DNA of 64,000 nt from CAYYYJ01 sp964631205 (GCA_964631205.1 CAZVWU010000002.1:69682-133681), one strand, 5' to 3'; counted from the stretch's first letter, positions 26,659-34,648 are shown. The notes: generated from the letters alone by a model not told the origin. Program-made: numbers and translations.

Positions 26659-26707
26659 TCTGTAATCTCTTTTTCGTGTTTTGTACCTTTTCTTTCGGGT
26701 TATAAGG

Positions 26708-26730
26708 CCTTTCTTTTTGGAAAAGAAAGG
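26708..26730. terminator. Perfect 10-bp hairpin between convergent genes
   Basis: CCTTTCTTTT pairs with AAAAGAAAGG across a three-base loop, between the ends of the TIM gene (26658) and the HTH gene (26737). A bidirectional transcription stop is plausible, though archaeal termination mainly needs T-runs. Confidence 0.5.
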
Positions 26731-26736
26731 GGTATA

Positions 26737-27459
26737 CTATTCTATCCTTTTCAGCCTTTCGATCAGCTCTTCTTGCCTTGAAAGTTTGCAGAGGGCAAGA
26801 GGGATATTCTCGTGCTCCGCAATCATTTTTGCAACTGGGTCTATTGGGTTTTGGAGACCGTGGAGAATAACAAGGCCAGGTTTCAGGTTTGTGAGCTTGA
26901 TTGCTACTATTGGTGTCCTTCCAGTCGAGACTTTTGTGAAGATAAGGGCGCGCTGTGTTGTGCTGCCGTAGATTTTTGCAAGGTCTTGGAAAGACATTTC
27001 TGTTATTGCGCGGATCGAATCTATAACTGTGTAGCCGTAGATTTCCTTGTTGTGGTCGTTGTTGTGGATGAACTCGGATTCGGTAGCTTTGCAAAAATCT
27101 GTCACCCCAACCCCCCCAAAAAATTCTTTTATATCAATTATGCTGTTTTCTGGGTTTGGCTTGGTCGTGTTGCAGAAGCTTTTCAGAATCTCTGCGCCCC
27201 TTTTTTCATCAAAAGATATCAGGGCTTCTATGTAACGTTTGATTATTTTTATTCCTGGGGATTTCCTTCTGCCTGATTCATAATCACAGACAACAGAAGG
27301 CGAGATGCCGAGCTCCCTTGCAAGCTCGTTTTGGGAGATCTTAAAAGTTGTCCTCCATTTTTTGAAAACTGCCCACGGTTCATTTGATAATATAATTTCG
27401 CTGGCAATGGTTTTTGAGAGCCTTATCTTGACATTAAATTCGTCAGAAATTGTATCCAT
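26737..27459 (-). CDS. Archaeal HTH (XRE/Cro-type) transcriptional regulator
   Basis: The 240-residue protein has an HTH of the Cro/C1 type at about residues 30-75 (FKISQNELARELGISPSVVCDYESGRRKSPG). The C-terminal domain of about 130 residues includes IYGSTTQRALIFTKVSTGRTPIVAIK, a block I associate with a conserved archaeal regulator family. The N-terminal 30 residues may help dimerisation. Its targets are not known, and no dyad stands out directly upstream of the start at 27459. Confidence 0.88.
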   Translation of the reverse strand: MDTISDEFNVKIRLSKTIASEIILSNEPWAVFKKWRTTFKISQNELARELGISPSVVCDYESGRRKSPGIKIIKRYIEALISFDEKRGAEILKSFCNTTKPNPENSIIDIKEFFGGVGVTDFCKATESEFIHNNDHNKEIYGYTVIDSIRAITEMSFQDLAKIYGSTTQRALIFTKVSTGRTPIVAIKLTNLKPGLVILHGLQNPIDPVAKMIAEHENIPLALCKLSRQEELIERLKRIE

Positions 27460-27536
27460 GTTCGATAATTGGCTTATAGATTTAAAAAGTAATGTTTCTT
27501 ACCACAAACCAAAAAATAAGGTTAGTTATAAGACTT

Positions 27537-28205
27537 CTAATCAAAAAGCAATACCCTACTATCCGGTCTCAGGTATTTGTCTACACGATCTAAATTCTTT
27601 GCCAAAAGAGATACTGCTTCTCTATAGGCCTGTCGAATCTGTTTTTTCTGATCAGGATTCAAAGGGGTTTTTGAGTCGCATATTACTTGTTCGCTGCCTT
27701 CTTTAATACCTGCTACAAATCCGACGTCCGCTATAATTCCACGATCTTTTGCATTAGTTAAATCTAAACCGTCCGTATTATAGTCGCTTATTTTTATTCT
27801 AACATCTCTCTTGTAGGATCTTGAATTAACATTTAAAACGTCTTCAGAATTTTCGTGTGTTAGCCAGAAATCAAACTCTGTGTCTTGGCACCTGTTTATT
27901 GCCTCAAGAACAAACCCATTCCCTTTAGTTCTCAAATAATCTGCAATTGCTTTGGCGCACTTTGATGTGAAATCTGTGGTTGTAGTTTCTGTGTCAAGAC
28001 GTGTGGATCCGGGTTTTAATGACGAACCTCCATATCGTTGCTTTTGCTGTTCGTCTCCTGATTTGGTTTCCTGATTTAAAGTATCGACTTGTCTTTTATA
28101 GACCGGTTCTTTGCTCACACACCCACCAAACAACGGCAAAACTGTAGCACCTGCTAATGTGAACGCCTGCGCCGTTCGCGCTAAATATGAATTGTTGGTT
28201 CTCAT
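27537..28205 (-). CDS. Putative lipoprotein, unknown function
   Basis: Starting at the ATG at 28205 (MRTNNSYLART) the protein has 222 residues. The signal peptide ends in a lipobox-like LFGGC near residue 29, suggesting a lipid-anchored Cys. A low-complexity charged linker follows, then a domain with FTSKCAKAIADYLRTKG, a DYNTDGLDLTNAKDRG segment like a calcium-binding or nucleic-acid-related loop, and a helical C-terminus. I do not recognise the family. It sits directly to the left of ORB cluster 2. Confidence 0.6.
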   Translation of the reverse strand: MRTNNSYLARTAQAFTLAGATVLPLFGGCVSKEPVYKRQVDTLNQETKSGDEQQKQRYGGSSLKPGSTRLDTETTTTDFTSKCAKAIADYLRTKGNGFVLEAINRCQDTEFDFWLTHENSEDVLNVNSRSYKRDVRIKISDYNTDGLDLTNAKDRGIIADVGFVAGIKEGSEQVICDSKTPLNPDQKKQIRQAYREAVSLLAKNLDRVDKYLRPDSRVLLFD

Positions 28206-28290
28206 AACCAATTTTATAACCTTGGGGTTTATAAAGGTTTTCCTCAGTTATTACTTTTAAATAGCATCCTTGTAAATGTACAACCATAAA

Positions 28291-28305
28291 TATAACATTG
28301 TTATA
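28291..28305. repeat. 15-bp palindrome, copy 3
   Basis: Perfect dyad TATAACA-T-TGTTATA on the left flank of the origin candidate. Confidence 0.75.
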
Positions 28306-28325
28306 TAGTTATTTATTTTCCAGCG

Positions 28326-28348
28326 ACACCCCCCCATTTCTAATGGAA
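28326..28348 (-). promoter_or_regulatory. ORB-like element 3
   Basis: Minus strand TTCCA-TTA-GAAAT-GGG-GGGG-TGTC; the seven Gs include the ORB G-string. It is inverted relative to ORB 4. Confidence 0.75.
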
Positions 28349-28381
28349 AATGCCTTTAAAACTAAAAGTAATTAATTAAAT

Positions 28382-28396
28382 TATAACATTGTTATA
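28382..28396. repeat. 15-bp palindrome, copy 4
   Basis: Perfect dyad TATAACA-T-TGTTATA, in the middle of the AT-rich core between ORB 3 and ORB 4. Confidence 0.75.
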
Positions 28397-28427
28397 TTTT
28401 AAGTTGTTTGTTTTTAATTTATTTAAT

Positions 28428-28450
28428 CTCCATATGAAATTGTGGGGTGT
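28428..28450 (+). promoter_or_regulatory. ORB-like element 4
   Basis: Plus strand CTCCA-TAT-GAAAT-TGT-GGGG-TGTC, the closest of the set to published archaeal ORBs as I recall them. Confidence 0.78.
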
Positions 28451-28458
28451 CCTACTAA

Positions 28459-28473
28459 TATAACACTGTTATA
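28459..28473. repeat. 15-bp palindrome, copy 5
   Basis: Perfect dyad TATAACA-C-TGTTATA, between ORB 4 and ORB 5. Confidence 0.75.
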
Positions 28474-28475
28474 CA

Positions 28476-28496
28476 CCTTAACTTCACATGGAGTTT
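28476..28496 (-). promoter_or_regulatory. Weak ORB-like element 5
   Basis: Minus strand CTCCA-TGT-GAAGT-TAA-GG; the spacing fits but the G-string is cut to two Gs. It may overlap the orc1 promoter and allow autoregulation. Confidence 0.45.
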
Positions 28497-28555
28497 TTAA
28501 GTTAAGAGAACATAATTTATTATCTTTTTATTTCTTATGGAACCCCAGGGAGCTT

Positions 28556-29755
28556 ATGGCTAAACAGCAAACTTTCCAAGACATCTTTTCGAATTATGAG
28601 CTTGCAAGCTTGTCTGTTTTTAAAAATAAAGACGTTTTAAGCCCGGATTTTATCCCAGAAGTCGCTGTCCACAGGGAAAAGCAAATAAAGCAGATAGCCT
28701 CAATCCTTGCCCCCTGCCTAAGGAACCTGAAAGTCTCCAACATCTTCCTTTTTGGCAAAACCGGCACTGGAAAAACAGTCTGCGTCAAGCAAGTCACCCA
28801 AGACCTTGAGAAACGCGCGAATAGGATAAAAATTATCTACATCAACTGCAAAATGAAAAGGGTCTCTGACACAGAATACCGCCTGCTCGCAGAACTTTGC
28901 CGTTCCTTCGGCAAGAAAATCCCGCCAACAGGCCTGCCGACAGATGAGATCTACAGGATTTTTTACGAGTCAATTGAAGCAGAGAAAAAAAGCATAATTC
29001 TTGTGCTGGATGAAATAGACACCCTTGTAAAAAAAACAGGCGACGAGCTGCTCTACAACCTCACAAGAATCAACCAAGACCTTAAAAACTCAAAAATCTC
29101 AATAATTGGGATCTCAAACGATATCATGTTTATTGAAAATTTAGATCCGAGAGTGAAATCCTCGCTCTCTGAAGAAGAAATCCTTTTCCCGCCATACAAC
29201 GCCCACCAGCTTCAGGACATCCTTACCCAAAGGACAGAGCAGGGCTTCAATCCGTCTGCAGTTGAGCAGGGTGTGATAACAAAATGCGCAGCCCTTGCAG
29301 CACAGGAACACGGCGATGCGAGGAAAGCCCTTGACCTCCTGAGAATAGCCGCAGAACTCGCAGAAAGGGAAAACAAGCCAAAAGTCCTTTTGTCGCACGT
29401 GGATATAGCAGAAGAAAAGCTTGATCTTGACAAAACAGTTGAGATAGTTAAAACCCAGCCAAAGCAGTCGCTTGCTGTCCTTGCAGCCACAATAAGGCTT
29501 GTAGAAGCAGGAAGGAAAAACATCCAGACAGGTGACATTTTCGAGCTCTACCAGCAGCTCTGCCCCAACGCCGGCCTAAAAAACCTCACACAAAGGAGAG
29601 TCTCCGACCTTATAGGGGAACTTGATATGCTTGGCATCCTGACGACAAAAGTCATCTCAAAAGGCCGCTACGGCAGGACCCGCGAGATCCGCCTCCTTTT
29701 AAGCAAGCCGGTTATTGAAAAGATAAAGAAAGTCCTTACTGAAAACTACCTCTAA
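28556..29755 (+). CDS. cdc6: Origin-recognition AAA+ ATPase Orc1/Cdc6
   Basis: I choose the ATG at 28556 (MAKQQTFQDIF), preceded by GGGAG, over the longer open frame from 28442, which would run through ORB 4 and a palindrome. The 399-residue protein has Walker A GKTGTGKT (about 67-74), Walker B LVLDEID, sensor I ISND, an arginine-rich lid and a C-terminal winged helix from about residue 310 (LTQRRVSDLIGELDMLGIL). It binds ORBs, bends and opens origin DNA and loads MCM. It is the only initiator gene in the window and faces away from the ORB cluster. Confidence 0.96.
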   Translation: MAKQQTFQDIFSNYELASLSVFKNKDVLSPDFIPEVAVHREKQIKQIASILAPCLRNLKVSNIFLFGKTGTGKTVCVKQVTQDLEKRANRIKIIYINCKMKRVSDTEYRLLAELCRSFGKKIPPTGLPTDEIYRIFYESIEAEKKSIILVLDEIDTLVKKTGDELLYNLTRINQDLKNSKISIIGISNDIMFIENLDPRVKSSLSEEEILFPPYNAHQLQDILTQRTEQGFNPSAVEQGVITKCAALAAQEHGDARKALDLLRIAAELAERENKPKVLLSHVDIAEEKLDLDKTVEIVKTQPKQSLAVLAATIRLVEAGRKNIQTGDIFELYQQLCPNAGLKNLTQRRVSDLIGELDMLGILTTKVISKGRYGRTREIRLLLSKPVIEKIKKVLTENYL

Positions 29756-29788
29756 TTATAATTTAAAGCTTTCTTCAAATATCTAAAC

Positions 29789-30235
29789 ATGGTCAGAAGA
29801 TCCATGTTTGGCGTGGCTGGAGCGATTTCAGGCGCCCTTTTACTGGGGTATGGTTTAGGGTATAGAGCACATACAGGGAAACCCAGAAAAGCAGCAGACG
29901 ATTATGCAAGTACAACAGTGCCTGGCGGCACCGGGCCTCACTGGCTTGAACCGCTGAAAAGCCAGAGGCATAGGGATCGCTATAACATTATATGCAGATT
30001 GAGTGGGATTAGAGAAGATGCGATTGTCAGTATTGTCGCACAAAGTCTGCCTACGCGCCAAAATAACGGCAATTATATTTTTAGCGGGATAATAAGCATC
30101 CATTATGTAGAGCCTATACAAAAAGGAAACGATTGCACTATACAATTAACCGACATTGACAATGATGGGATTAATGATCTAATTATCCGCCAAAAACCCA
30201 GGGAACGAACGACCAATTACCTGAAAAAGTTTTAA
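29789..30235 (+). CDS. Membrane-anchored protein with EF-hand-like loop
   Basis: The 148-residue protein has an N-terminal hydrophobic segment (MFGVAGAISGALLLGYGLGY), a polar linker and a small domain ending with LTDIDNDGINDLIIR. That DxDxDGxND loop resembles calcium-binding loops of EF-hand or FG-GAP repeats. Two Cys (IICRLSG, NDCTIQL) may form a disulfide. No family is recognised. It follows orc1 by 33 nt on the same strand. Confidence 0.6.
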   Translation: MVRRSMFGVAGAISGALLLGYGLGYRAHTGKPRKAADDYASTTVPGGTGPHWLEPLKSQRHRDRYNIICRLSGIREDAIVSIVAQSLPTRQNNGNYIFSGIISIHYVEPIQKGNDCTIQLTDIDNDGINDLIIRQKPRERTTNYLKKF

Positions 30236-30252
30236 TTTTCAGCAATATCAAC

Positions 30253-31113
30253 ATGGAAAAATCCGAAATAGTGAATAAGTTTTTGCAGGAAGGCTTTTTA
30301 TTATCACCAAAAATATTGGATAAGCTGACTGAAGAAAAAATAAGTCAGTTGCTTCCAGAAATCAAAACAAAAAATATTTTAGTTTTAACTGAATTGGATG
30401 AACCTGAAATAACTTTTACAATAAAAAAACAGGCAAAGCCAAAATCCGTGACAGTGAAAGACATAGCTGAATACTACAGCAAAAAATATTCCGCCATTAA
30501 AACCATCCTTTCAGCTAAACTCGACCCGATCTCAATAAACAACCTGAAAAACGGGAGCCAGCAGACAATAATAGGCCTAATCTCAGGAAGCGGCGCTGCC
30601 TTTTTTGCTGAGGATTCAACAGGAAAAATTGAATTGGTTTGCGACAAACAAATGCAGCAAAATTCGATTCTGGGATTGGCAGGCCAGGTGAAAGAAAACA
30701 AATTTTTTGTTTCAGGCGTTTTTTATCCTGACATCCCTTTAGACAAAAAAATAAAAGAAATAGATTTTAAGCTGATATTTAGACTAGAAAAGGGCCAGCC
30801 GATAATTCTTGTAAACGGAAGAGAAATAAAGGATTTTCCAATGCCAACCACAGCCTCAATTAAAAAAGGCCAAACAACCAATATTTTAGTCTACAAGCCA
30901 GAACAACCCTTAACCAAAAACCAGCTGGTAGAAGCCCTGAAATTAAGGTGCCTCCCGGAGCCCAAAATACCATCAGAAAATTATATAATCGAAGATGAGC
31001 CAGACCTGTTCTGGGTAATACAAAAGGACAGCTGGGTAGAAAATTATAAGGGGGTCAAAATAATCTCTGGCGAATCAGCTGAAATTGGCGCGGAACCGGG
31101 AAAATACATATAA
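30253..31113 (+). CDS. Shortened PolD small-subunit (DP1)-like protein lacking phosphodiesterase motifs
   Basis: The 286-residue protein begins with a DP1-type N-terminal helical domain (EIVNKFLQEGFLLSPKILDKL) and an OB-fold region around residues 90-150 (TIIGLISGS...FAEDSTGKIELVCD). It ends with NYIIEDEPDLFWVIQKDSWVENYKGVKIISGESAEIGAEPGKY, which aligns with the DP1 C-terminus (DYLVIDEVPDIFHTGHVH..Y.G..LINSGT...PTPG). The metal-binding motifs between (SDxHxG, GDxVD, GNHD) are absent, and GHVH is replaced by QKDS. Normal DP1 is about 450-620 residues, so the nuclease core appears deleted and inactive, as in eukaryotic polymerase B-subunits. It lies three genes after the origin. Confidence 0.7.
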   Translation: MEKSEIVNKFLQEGFLLSPKILDKLTEEKISQLLPEIKTKNILVLTELDEPEITFTIKKQAKPKSVTVKDIAEYYSKKYSAIKTILSAKLDPISINNLKNGSQQTIIGLISGSGAAFFAEDSTGKIELVCDKQMQQNSILGLAGQVKENKFFVSGVFYPDIPLDKKIKEIDFKLIFRLEKGQPIILVNGREIKDFPMPTTASIKKGQTTNILVYKPEQPLTKNQLVEALKLRCLPEPKIPSENYIIEDEPDLFWVIQKDSWVENYKGVKIISGESAEIGAEPGKYI

Positions 31114-31135
31114 GCTTTGTTAAACAAATCATTTT

Positions 31136-31348
31136 ATGGCAGAGTACAAATCCAGAGGTTTGGGGCTGCTAAAAGAAAATTACAATAAAACCCTTGCTGC
31201 CATAGGCGCCACATGTATAGGCGGAGGCGTGCTTCTTGATCATGGGAATTCCCCATATTGCTGGGTTGGCGCTATGATTGGCCTGCTAACAGCAGCCACT
31301 ATTTATCAACAGCTTGAAGAGTACCTAATTGAAGCCAGAAGGAAATAA
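31136..31348 (+). CDS. Small two-helix membrane protein
   Basis: The 70-residue protein has two hydrophobic stretches (TLAAIGATCIGGGVLL and YCWVGAMIGLLTAATIY) separated by a short polar turn, and charged ends. It starts 22 nt after the DP1-like gene and ends exactly where the convergent metallophosphoesterase gene ends. Unknown family. Confidence 0.6.
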   Translation: MAEYKSRGLGLLKENYNKTLAAIGATCIGGGVLLDHGNSPYCWVGAMIGLLTAATIYQQLEEYLIEARRK

Positions 31349-32050
31349 TCACTTCTTCTCTTTCTTCGTTTCTTCAGCAGATTTCATCTCAGCTTTAACC
31401 TTGTTCCCTTCGATCTCTACAATCCCATATTTCCCGTTAATCACAGGCCCCGGATAAAACAAAACAGTGCCGCCAAGCTTGTCTTCCCCAGCCCCTTCGT
31501 GTATGTGCGCTGAAATGCAAAGCGCGGGCTTTTTAGCCAAAATAAACTCCCTTATGGATTTGGAGCCGACATGCTCGCCTGACAAAATCTTGTCAAGCTT
31601 AGTGTCCTTTGGCGGATTGTGCACAACCAAAACAAATTTTCCTGCTTCCAGTTTTTTAGAATTATAATCCAAGCCCTCCTTAACCTCTGCCTCTGTTGGC
31701 TCAAAAACTGTCCTGAACGGCGTCTCAGCTCCCCCAAAACCAATAAACTCGATGCCAGAAACCATCCTTGCTTTCGAATGGATATTGATCCCATACTCCT
31801 CAAATAAATCCACAACCTCATAAGGGTCATGGTTTCCGGGAATGCAGAGCAAAGGTTTTTTCAGCAAAAGCAGTTTCTGGACAACCATATCCGCCACATC
31901 AACCTGCTCGAGATCCAGCGGGCTGTCAAAACAGTCTGTAAGGTTTCCAGCACAAACAACCAAATCAACCCTTTCCTTTCCAGCCTTCTCCAGAACCTCA
32001 TCCAGCTTGTCCAGCCTACTGTGTATGTCAGCCAGCACCAATATTCGCAT
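31349..32050 (-). CDS. Calcineurin-like metallophosphoesterase
   Basis: The 233-residue protein has the order of metallophosphoesterase motifs: LADIHSR (D-x-H), CAGNLTD, IPGNHDPYE (GNHD), VLVVHNPP and SAHIHEG (H-x-H). The second motif normally reads GDxxD with a metal-bridging Asp; here it is GNLTD, an Asp-to-Asn change. A Lys/Glu tail ends the protein. Substrate is unknown. It is not the missing DP1 catalytic domain: it lies on the opposite strand and has a complete fold of its own. Confidence 0.9.
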   Translation of the reverse strand: MRILVLADIHSRLDKLDEVLEKAGKERVDLVVCAGNLTDCFDSPLDLEQVDVADMVVQKLLLLKKPLLCIPGNHDPYEVVDLFEEYGINIHSKARMVSGIEFIGFGGAETPFRTVFEPTEAEVKEGLDYNSKKLEAGKFVLVVHNPPKDTKLDKILSGEHVGSKSIREFILAKKPALCISAHIHEGAGEDKLGGTVLFYPGPVINGKYGIVEIEGNKVKAEMKSAEETKKEKK

Positions 32051-32089
32051 ATCTACTAATCTAATTATTACTTTAAATAACTATACTAT

Positions 32090-32848
32090 ATGAAATCCTT
32101 TATACTAAAGACGGCAAAAGAACAGAACATAATCCCCCTTTTTTATGCAGAGTCCGGGAGTAGATTATGGGGATTCCACTCAAAAGACTCTGATTTTGAT
32201 ATAAGGGGAATCCACCTCATTCCAAGAGAAGATTATTTTAAAATAACCAAATCAAAAGATGTGGTCGAAATAATGGAAAGCGAAAAAGACTTTGTAAGCT
32301 TTTCCATAGACAAGGCCTTCTCCTTACTTTCCTCAAGCAACCCAAGTTTATTAGAATGGTTCAGGGGGGATGTGATTTATTTGAATAATATTAAAGGCTA
32401 TGAAAAACTAAAGTCCGAAGTCCTAAAAAATATAAACCTGAAAGCCCTTTACCATCACTATGTAAGCATGGGCAAACAAAATTACATAAAATATGTGGAA
32501 AAAGAAAAACAATTTACTTACAAAAAAATCCTGTATGTGCTGCGCGGACTGTTATCAGCCATTTATATATACAATAAAAACAAAGCCCCGCCTCTTAGAA
32601 CAGAAAATCTCATAAAAGAATTGGATTTTGAGAAGCCTGCAGAAAACCTATTAAACGCGATTCTTGAGAAAAAAAAGGCAGGCTCTGAAAAGCAATTGGT
32701 TAAGGAAAAGGATTCTGTAAGAAAAATAATAGATTCGTTATTCGATAAAACAAATAAATTGTCAGCTCCAGTTACCGGAAATAAAAAGAAGCTTCTGGAA
32801 ACACTCAATTCCTTTTCAATAAAAATAAAAGAGGAACAGTACCTATGA
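32090..32848 (+). CDS. RlaP-type nucleotidyltransferase (pol-beta superfamily)
   Basis: The 252-residue protein begins with FYAESGSRLWGFHSKDSDFDIRGIHL, the GS...DSDxDhR signature of the minimal nucleotidyltransferase family linked to RNA repair. SPSLLEWFRGDVIY and a helical C-terminus follow as in that family. The acidic pair DSDFD would bind the metal. It probably adds nucleotides to a nucleic acid end or small molecule; the target is unknown. Its stop overlaps the hjc start by 4 nt, so the two are coupled. Confidence 0.85.
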   Translation: MKSFILKTAKEQNIIPLFYAESGSRLWGFHSKDSDFDIRGIHLIPREDYFKITKSKDVVEIMESEKDFVSFSIDKAFSLLSSSNPSLLEWFRGDVIYLNNIKGYEKLKSEVLKNINLKALYHHYVSMGKQNYIKYVEKEKQFTYKKILYVLRGLLSAIYIYNKNKAPPLRTENLIKELDFEKPAENLLNAILEKKKAGSEKQLVKEKDSVRKIIDSLFDKTNKLSAPVTGNKKKLLETLNSFSIKIKEEQYL

Positions 32849-33213
32849 AAACTTATGCAAAAGGCGCGCGCGCGGAGCTCGAGCTCCTGCATTTTTTAAA
32901 TTCAAAAGGCTTTGCAGTAATAAGGGCGCCTTCTTCCGGAGGAGACCTTTCACCTGTTGATGTGGTCGCAATAAAGAGAGGGCTGATAATCGCAATAGAA
33001 TCCAAAAACCATGCCAAGAAACCAAAGCTCCCACAGGACAGAATAGACCGCCTGAAAGAATGGTCAGACAAAGCCGGAGCTATCACCTTTTTAGGCTGGC
33101 GCACAAAAAACAAATGGCTTTTCCTCCAGCTAAAAGACGTGATAGAAAACAAGTATGGGGACGAGAACTGGTTTGGGATGGAAAATTTTCTAAACGCTTT
33201 GGATTTCAGATAG
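32845..33213 (+). CDS. hjc: Holliday junction resolvase Hjc
   Basis: The 122-residue nuclease has the archaeal Hjc layout: KGARAELELLHFLNSKGFAVIRAPSSGG at the N-terminus with the first Glu, PVDVVAIKRG with the catalytic Asp, and IIAIESKNH with the E-x-K pair. It cuts four-way junctions symmetrically as a dimer during recombination. Length is normal. It overlaps the upstream RlaP-like gene by ATGA, suggesting a small DNA/RNA repair operon. Confidence 0.95.
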   Translation: MKTYAKGARAELELLHFLNSKGFAVIRAPSSGGDLSPVDVVAIKRGLIIAIESKNHAKKPKLPQDRIDRLKEWSDKAGAITFLGWRTKNKWLFLQLKDVIENKYGDENWFGMENFLNALDFR

Positions 33214-33226
33214 AAAAATTAAAACA

Positions 33227-34600
33227 TCACTTTTTATTTGCCCTCAAAATCTCCCCATACCTGACAAGAGCAGCGATACCCTTCACTGCCCTCTCAGGCG
33301 TTATATAGGTGGGTATCCCCCTTTTCTCCAAATCTGCCAAACACCTCTTTGTGAATTCGCCGCCTGTTGCGCACACAACAATCGGCTTCTGCGTTTTATT
33401 TTTTATCTCTGAGATCACATCAATAACAGAAGGCTGCAAGGAAACTGTCTGGAACAGGGAAATAACAATTATCCCATCCACATTTTTGTCTTTAACCAAA
33501 ATTTCTAAAGCCCCCCTGTACCTTTCCTGATCCGCATCCCCAACAAGGTCAAGCGGATTGTGGACAGCCCCATAAGAGGGCAGAACTCCCTTCAAAAGCC
33601 CTATTGCTTCAGGGGAAAACTCTGCAAGTTCCAGCCCGCTTTCAATCACTGAATCTGAAGTTATAACCCCGAACCCGCCGCCATTCGTGACAACAGCAAT
33701 CCTTTTGCCTTTGGCAGTGGCTTGCTTTTCCAATGCCTTTGCAAAGTCAAAAATATCCTCAATACTCTCTGCTTCAATTATTCCTGCCTGCCTGAAAGCG
33801 GCCCTGTAAATATCGTAAGACCCTGCGAGAGCCCCAGTGTGCGATGTAGCGGCCGACGACCCTTTTTCTGTTTTGCCTGCCTTGAAAATTATTAGAGGTT
33901 TTTTGGCAGAAATTTTCCTGGCAATATCCATGAACTTCCTGCCATCTGATACGCCTTCCATATACATCACAATCACCTTTGTTTTTTCATCCTCGCCCAA
34001 ATACTCCAAAAACTCAACATCCTTCACTCCAGCCTGGTTCCCATAAGAAACAAATTTTGCAATACCAATCCCCTGGTCTGCGATCATGTCCAGCAAGGTA
34101 GACCCAAAAGCGCCTGACTGGGAGAGAAAAGAGATCCAGCCCTCTTTCGGCCTCCTCAGCTTTGTTTTGGGCAAAAATAAGGTGTCAACCTGCGACTGCG
34201 CATTGAAAATCCCAAGGCAGTTCGGCCCTAAAATCCTTGTCTTGCTCCCTTTCACTGTTTTCAAAAGCTCTTCCTCGGATTTTTTATCCCCTGCCTCAGA
34301 ATAGCCAGAGGTGACAACCACAATAGCTGGAATTTTCTTTTTCACGCATTCCTTCAAGACCTTTGCAACAGCCTCCTTCGGAACAGCAACAACAGCGAGA
34401 TCTACAGCCTCCTTTATCTCCAGCACAGACTTGTAAGCCTTCAAAAACATTATCTCCTGCTCGTGGGGGTTCACAGGATATATCTCGCCCTTATATCCAT
34501 CCTTCAGCGCCTCGAGTATAGAGAACCCAACCTTGCCCCTTTCCTTTGAGGCCCCTATAACAGCAACTGATTTCGGGTTAAAAAAAGCATCAAGATTCAT
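33227..34600 (-). CDS. Acyl-CoA synthetase (ADP-forming), alpha subunit
   Basis: The ATG at 34600 (MNLDAFFNPKSVAVIGAS) is the natural start; the 69 residues upstream in frame look like read-through of the intergenic region. The 457-residue protein has a CoA-binding domain (SVAVIGASKERGKVG), a succinyl-CoA-ligase-like domain (GPNCLGIFN, FLSQSGAFG) and SHTGALAGS with the phosphorylated His near residue 246. It makes ATP from ADP and acyl-CoA in archaea. The beta (ATP-grasp) subunit is not in this window. Confidence 0.95.
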   Translation of the reverse strand: MNLDAFFNPKSVAVIGASKERGKVGFSILEALKDGYKGEIYPVNPHEQEIMFLKAYKSVLEIKEAVDLAVVAVPKEAVAKVLKECVKKKIPAIVVVTSGYSEAGDKKSEEELLKTVKGSKTRILGPNCLGIFNAQSQVDTLFLPKTKLRRPKEGWISFLSQSGAFGSTLLDMIADQGIGIAKFVSYGNQAGVKDVEFLEYLGEDEKTKVIVMYMEGVSDGRKFMDIARKISAKKPLIIFKAGKTEKGSSAATSHTGALAGSYDIYRAAFRQAGIIEAESIEDIFDFAKALEKQATAKGKRIAVVTNGGGFGVITSDSVIESGLELAEFSPEAIGLLKGVLPSYGAVHNPLDLVGDADQERYRGALEILVKDKNVDGIIVISLFQTVSLQPSVIDVISEIKNKTQKPIVVCATGGEFTKRCLADLEKRGIPTYITPERAVKGIAALVRYGEILRANKK

Positions 34601-34648
34601 ATAGATTGTTTGGTTTTTCGCAATAAATAGGGCTGCAACAGCCACATA

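Larger units (their letters stand above)
28212..28555. other. Candidate replication origin (oriC) beside orc1/cdc6
   Basis: This gene-free 344-nt region holds three 15-bp palindromes (28291, 28382, 28459), two strong ORBs in inverted orientation (28326-28348 minus, 28428-28450 plus) and a weaker third (28476-28496 minus). The 80 bp between the strong ORBs are nearly all A/T (taattaattaaa, ttttaatttatttaat), as expected of a duplex-unwinding element. Inverted ORBs around an AT-rich core beside orc1/cdc6 is the classic archaeal origin layout. Confidence 0.82.

Noticed and set aside
28442..28555. N-terminal extension of Orc1/Cdc6 in the same open frame
   Set aside because: It would translate ORB 4 and a palindrome; the ATG at 28556 has an SD-like GGGAG and starts at the usual protein N-terminus.
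31349..32050. Metallophosphoesterase as the detached catalytic domain of the short DP1
   Set aside because: It is on the opposite strand, has a complete stand-alone fold and its motifs resemble YfcE-like proteins, not DP1.
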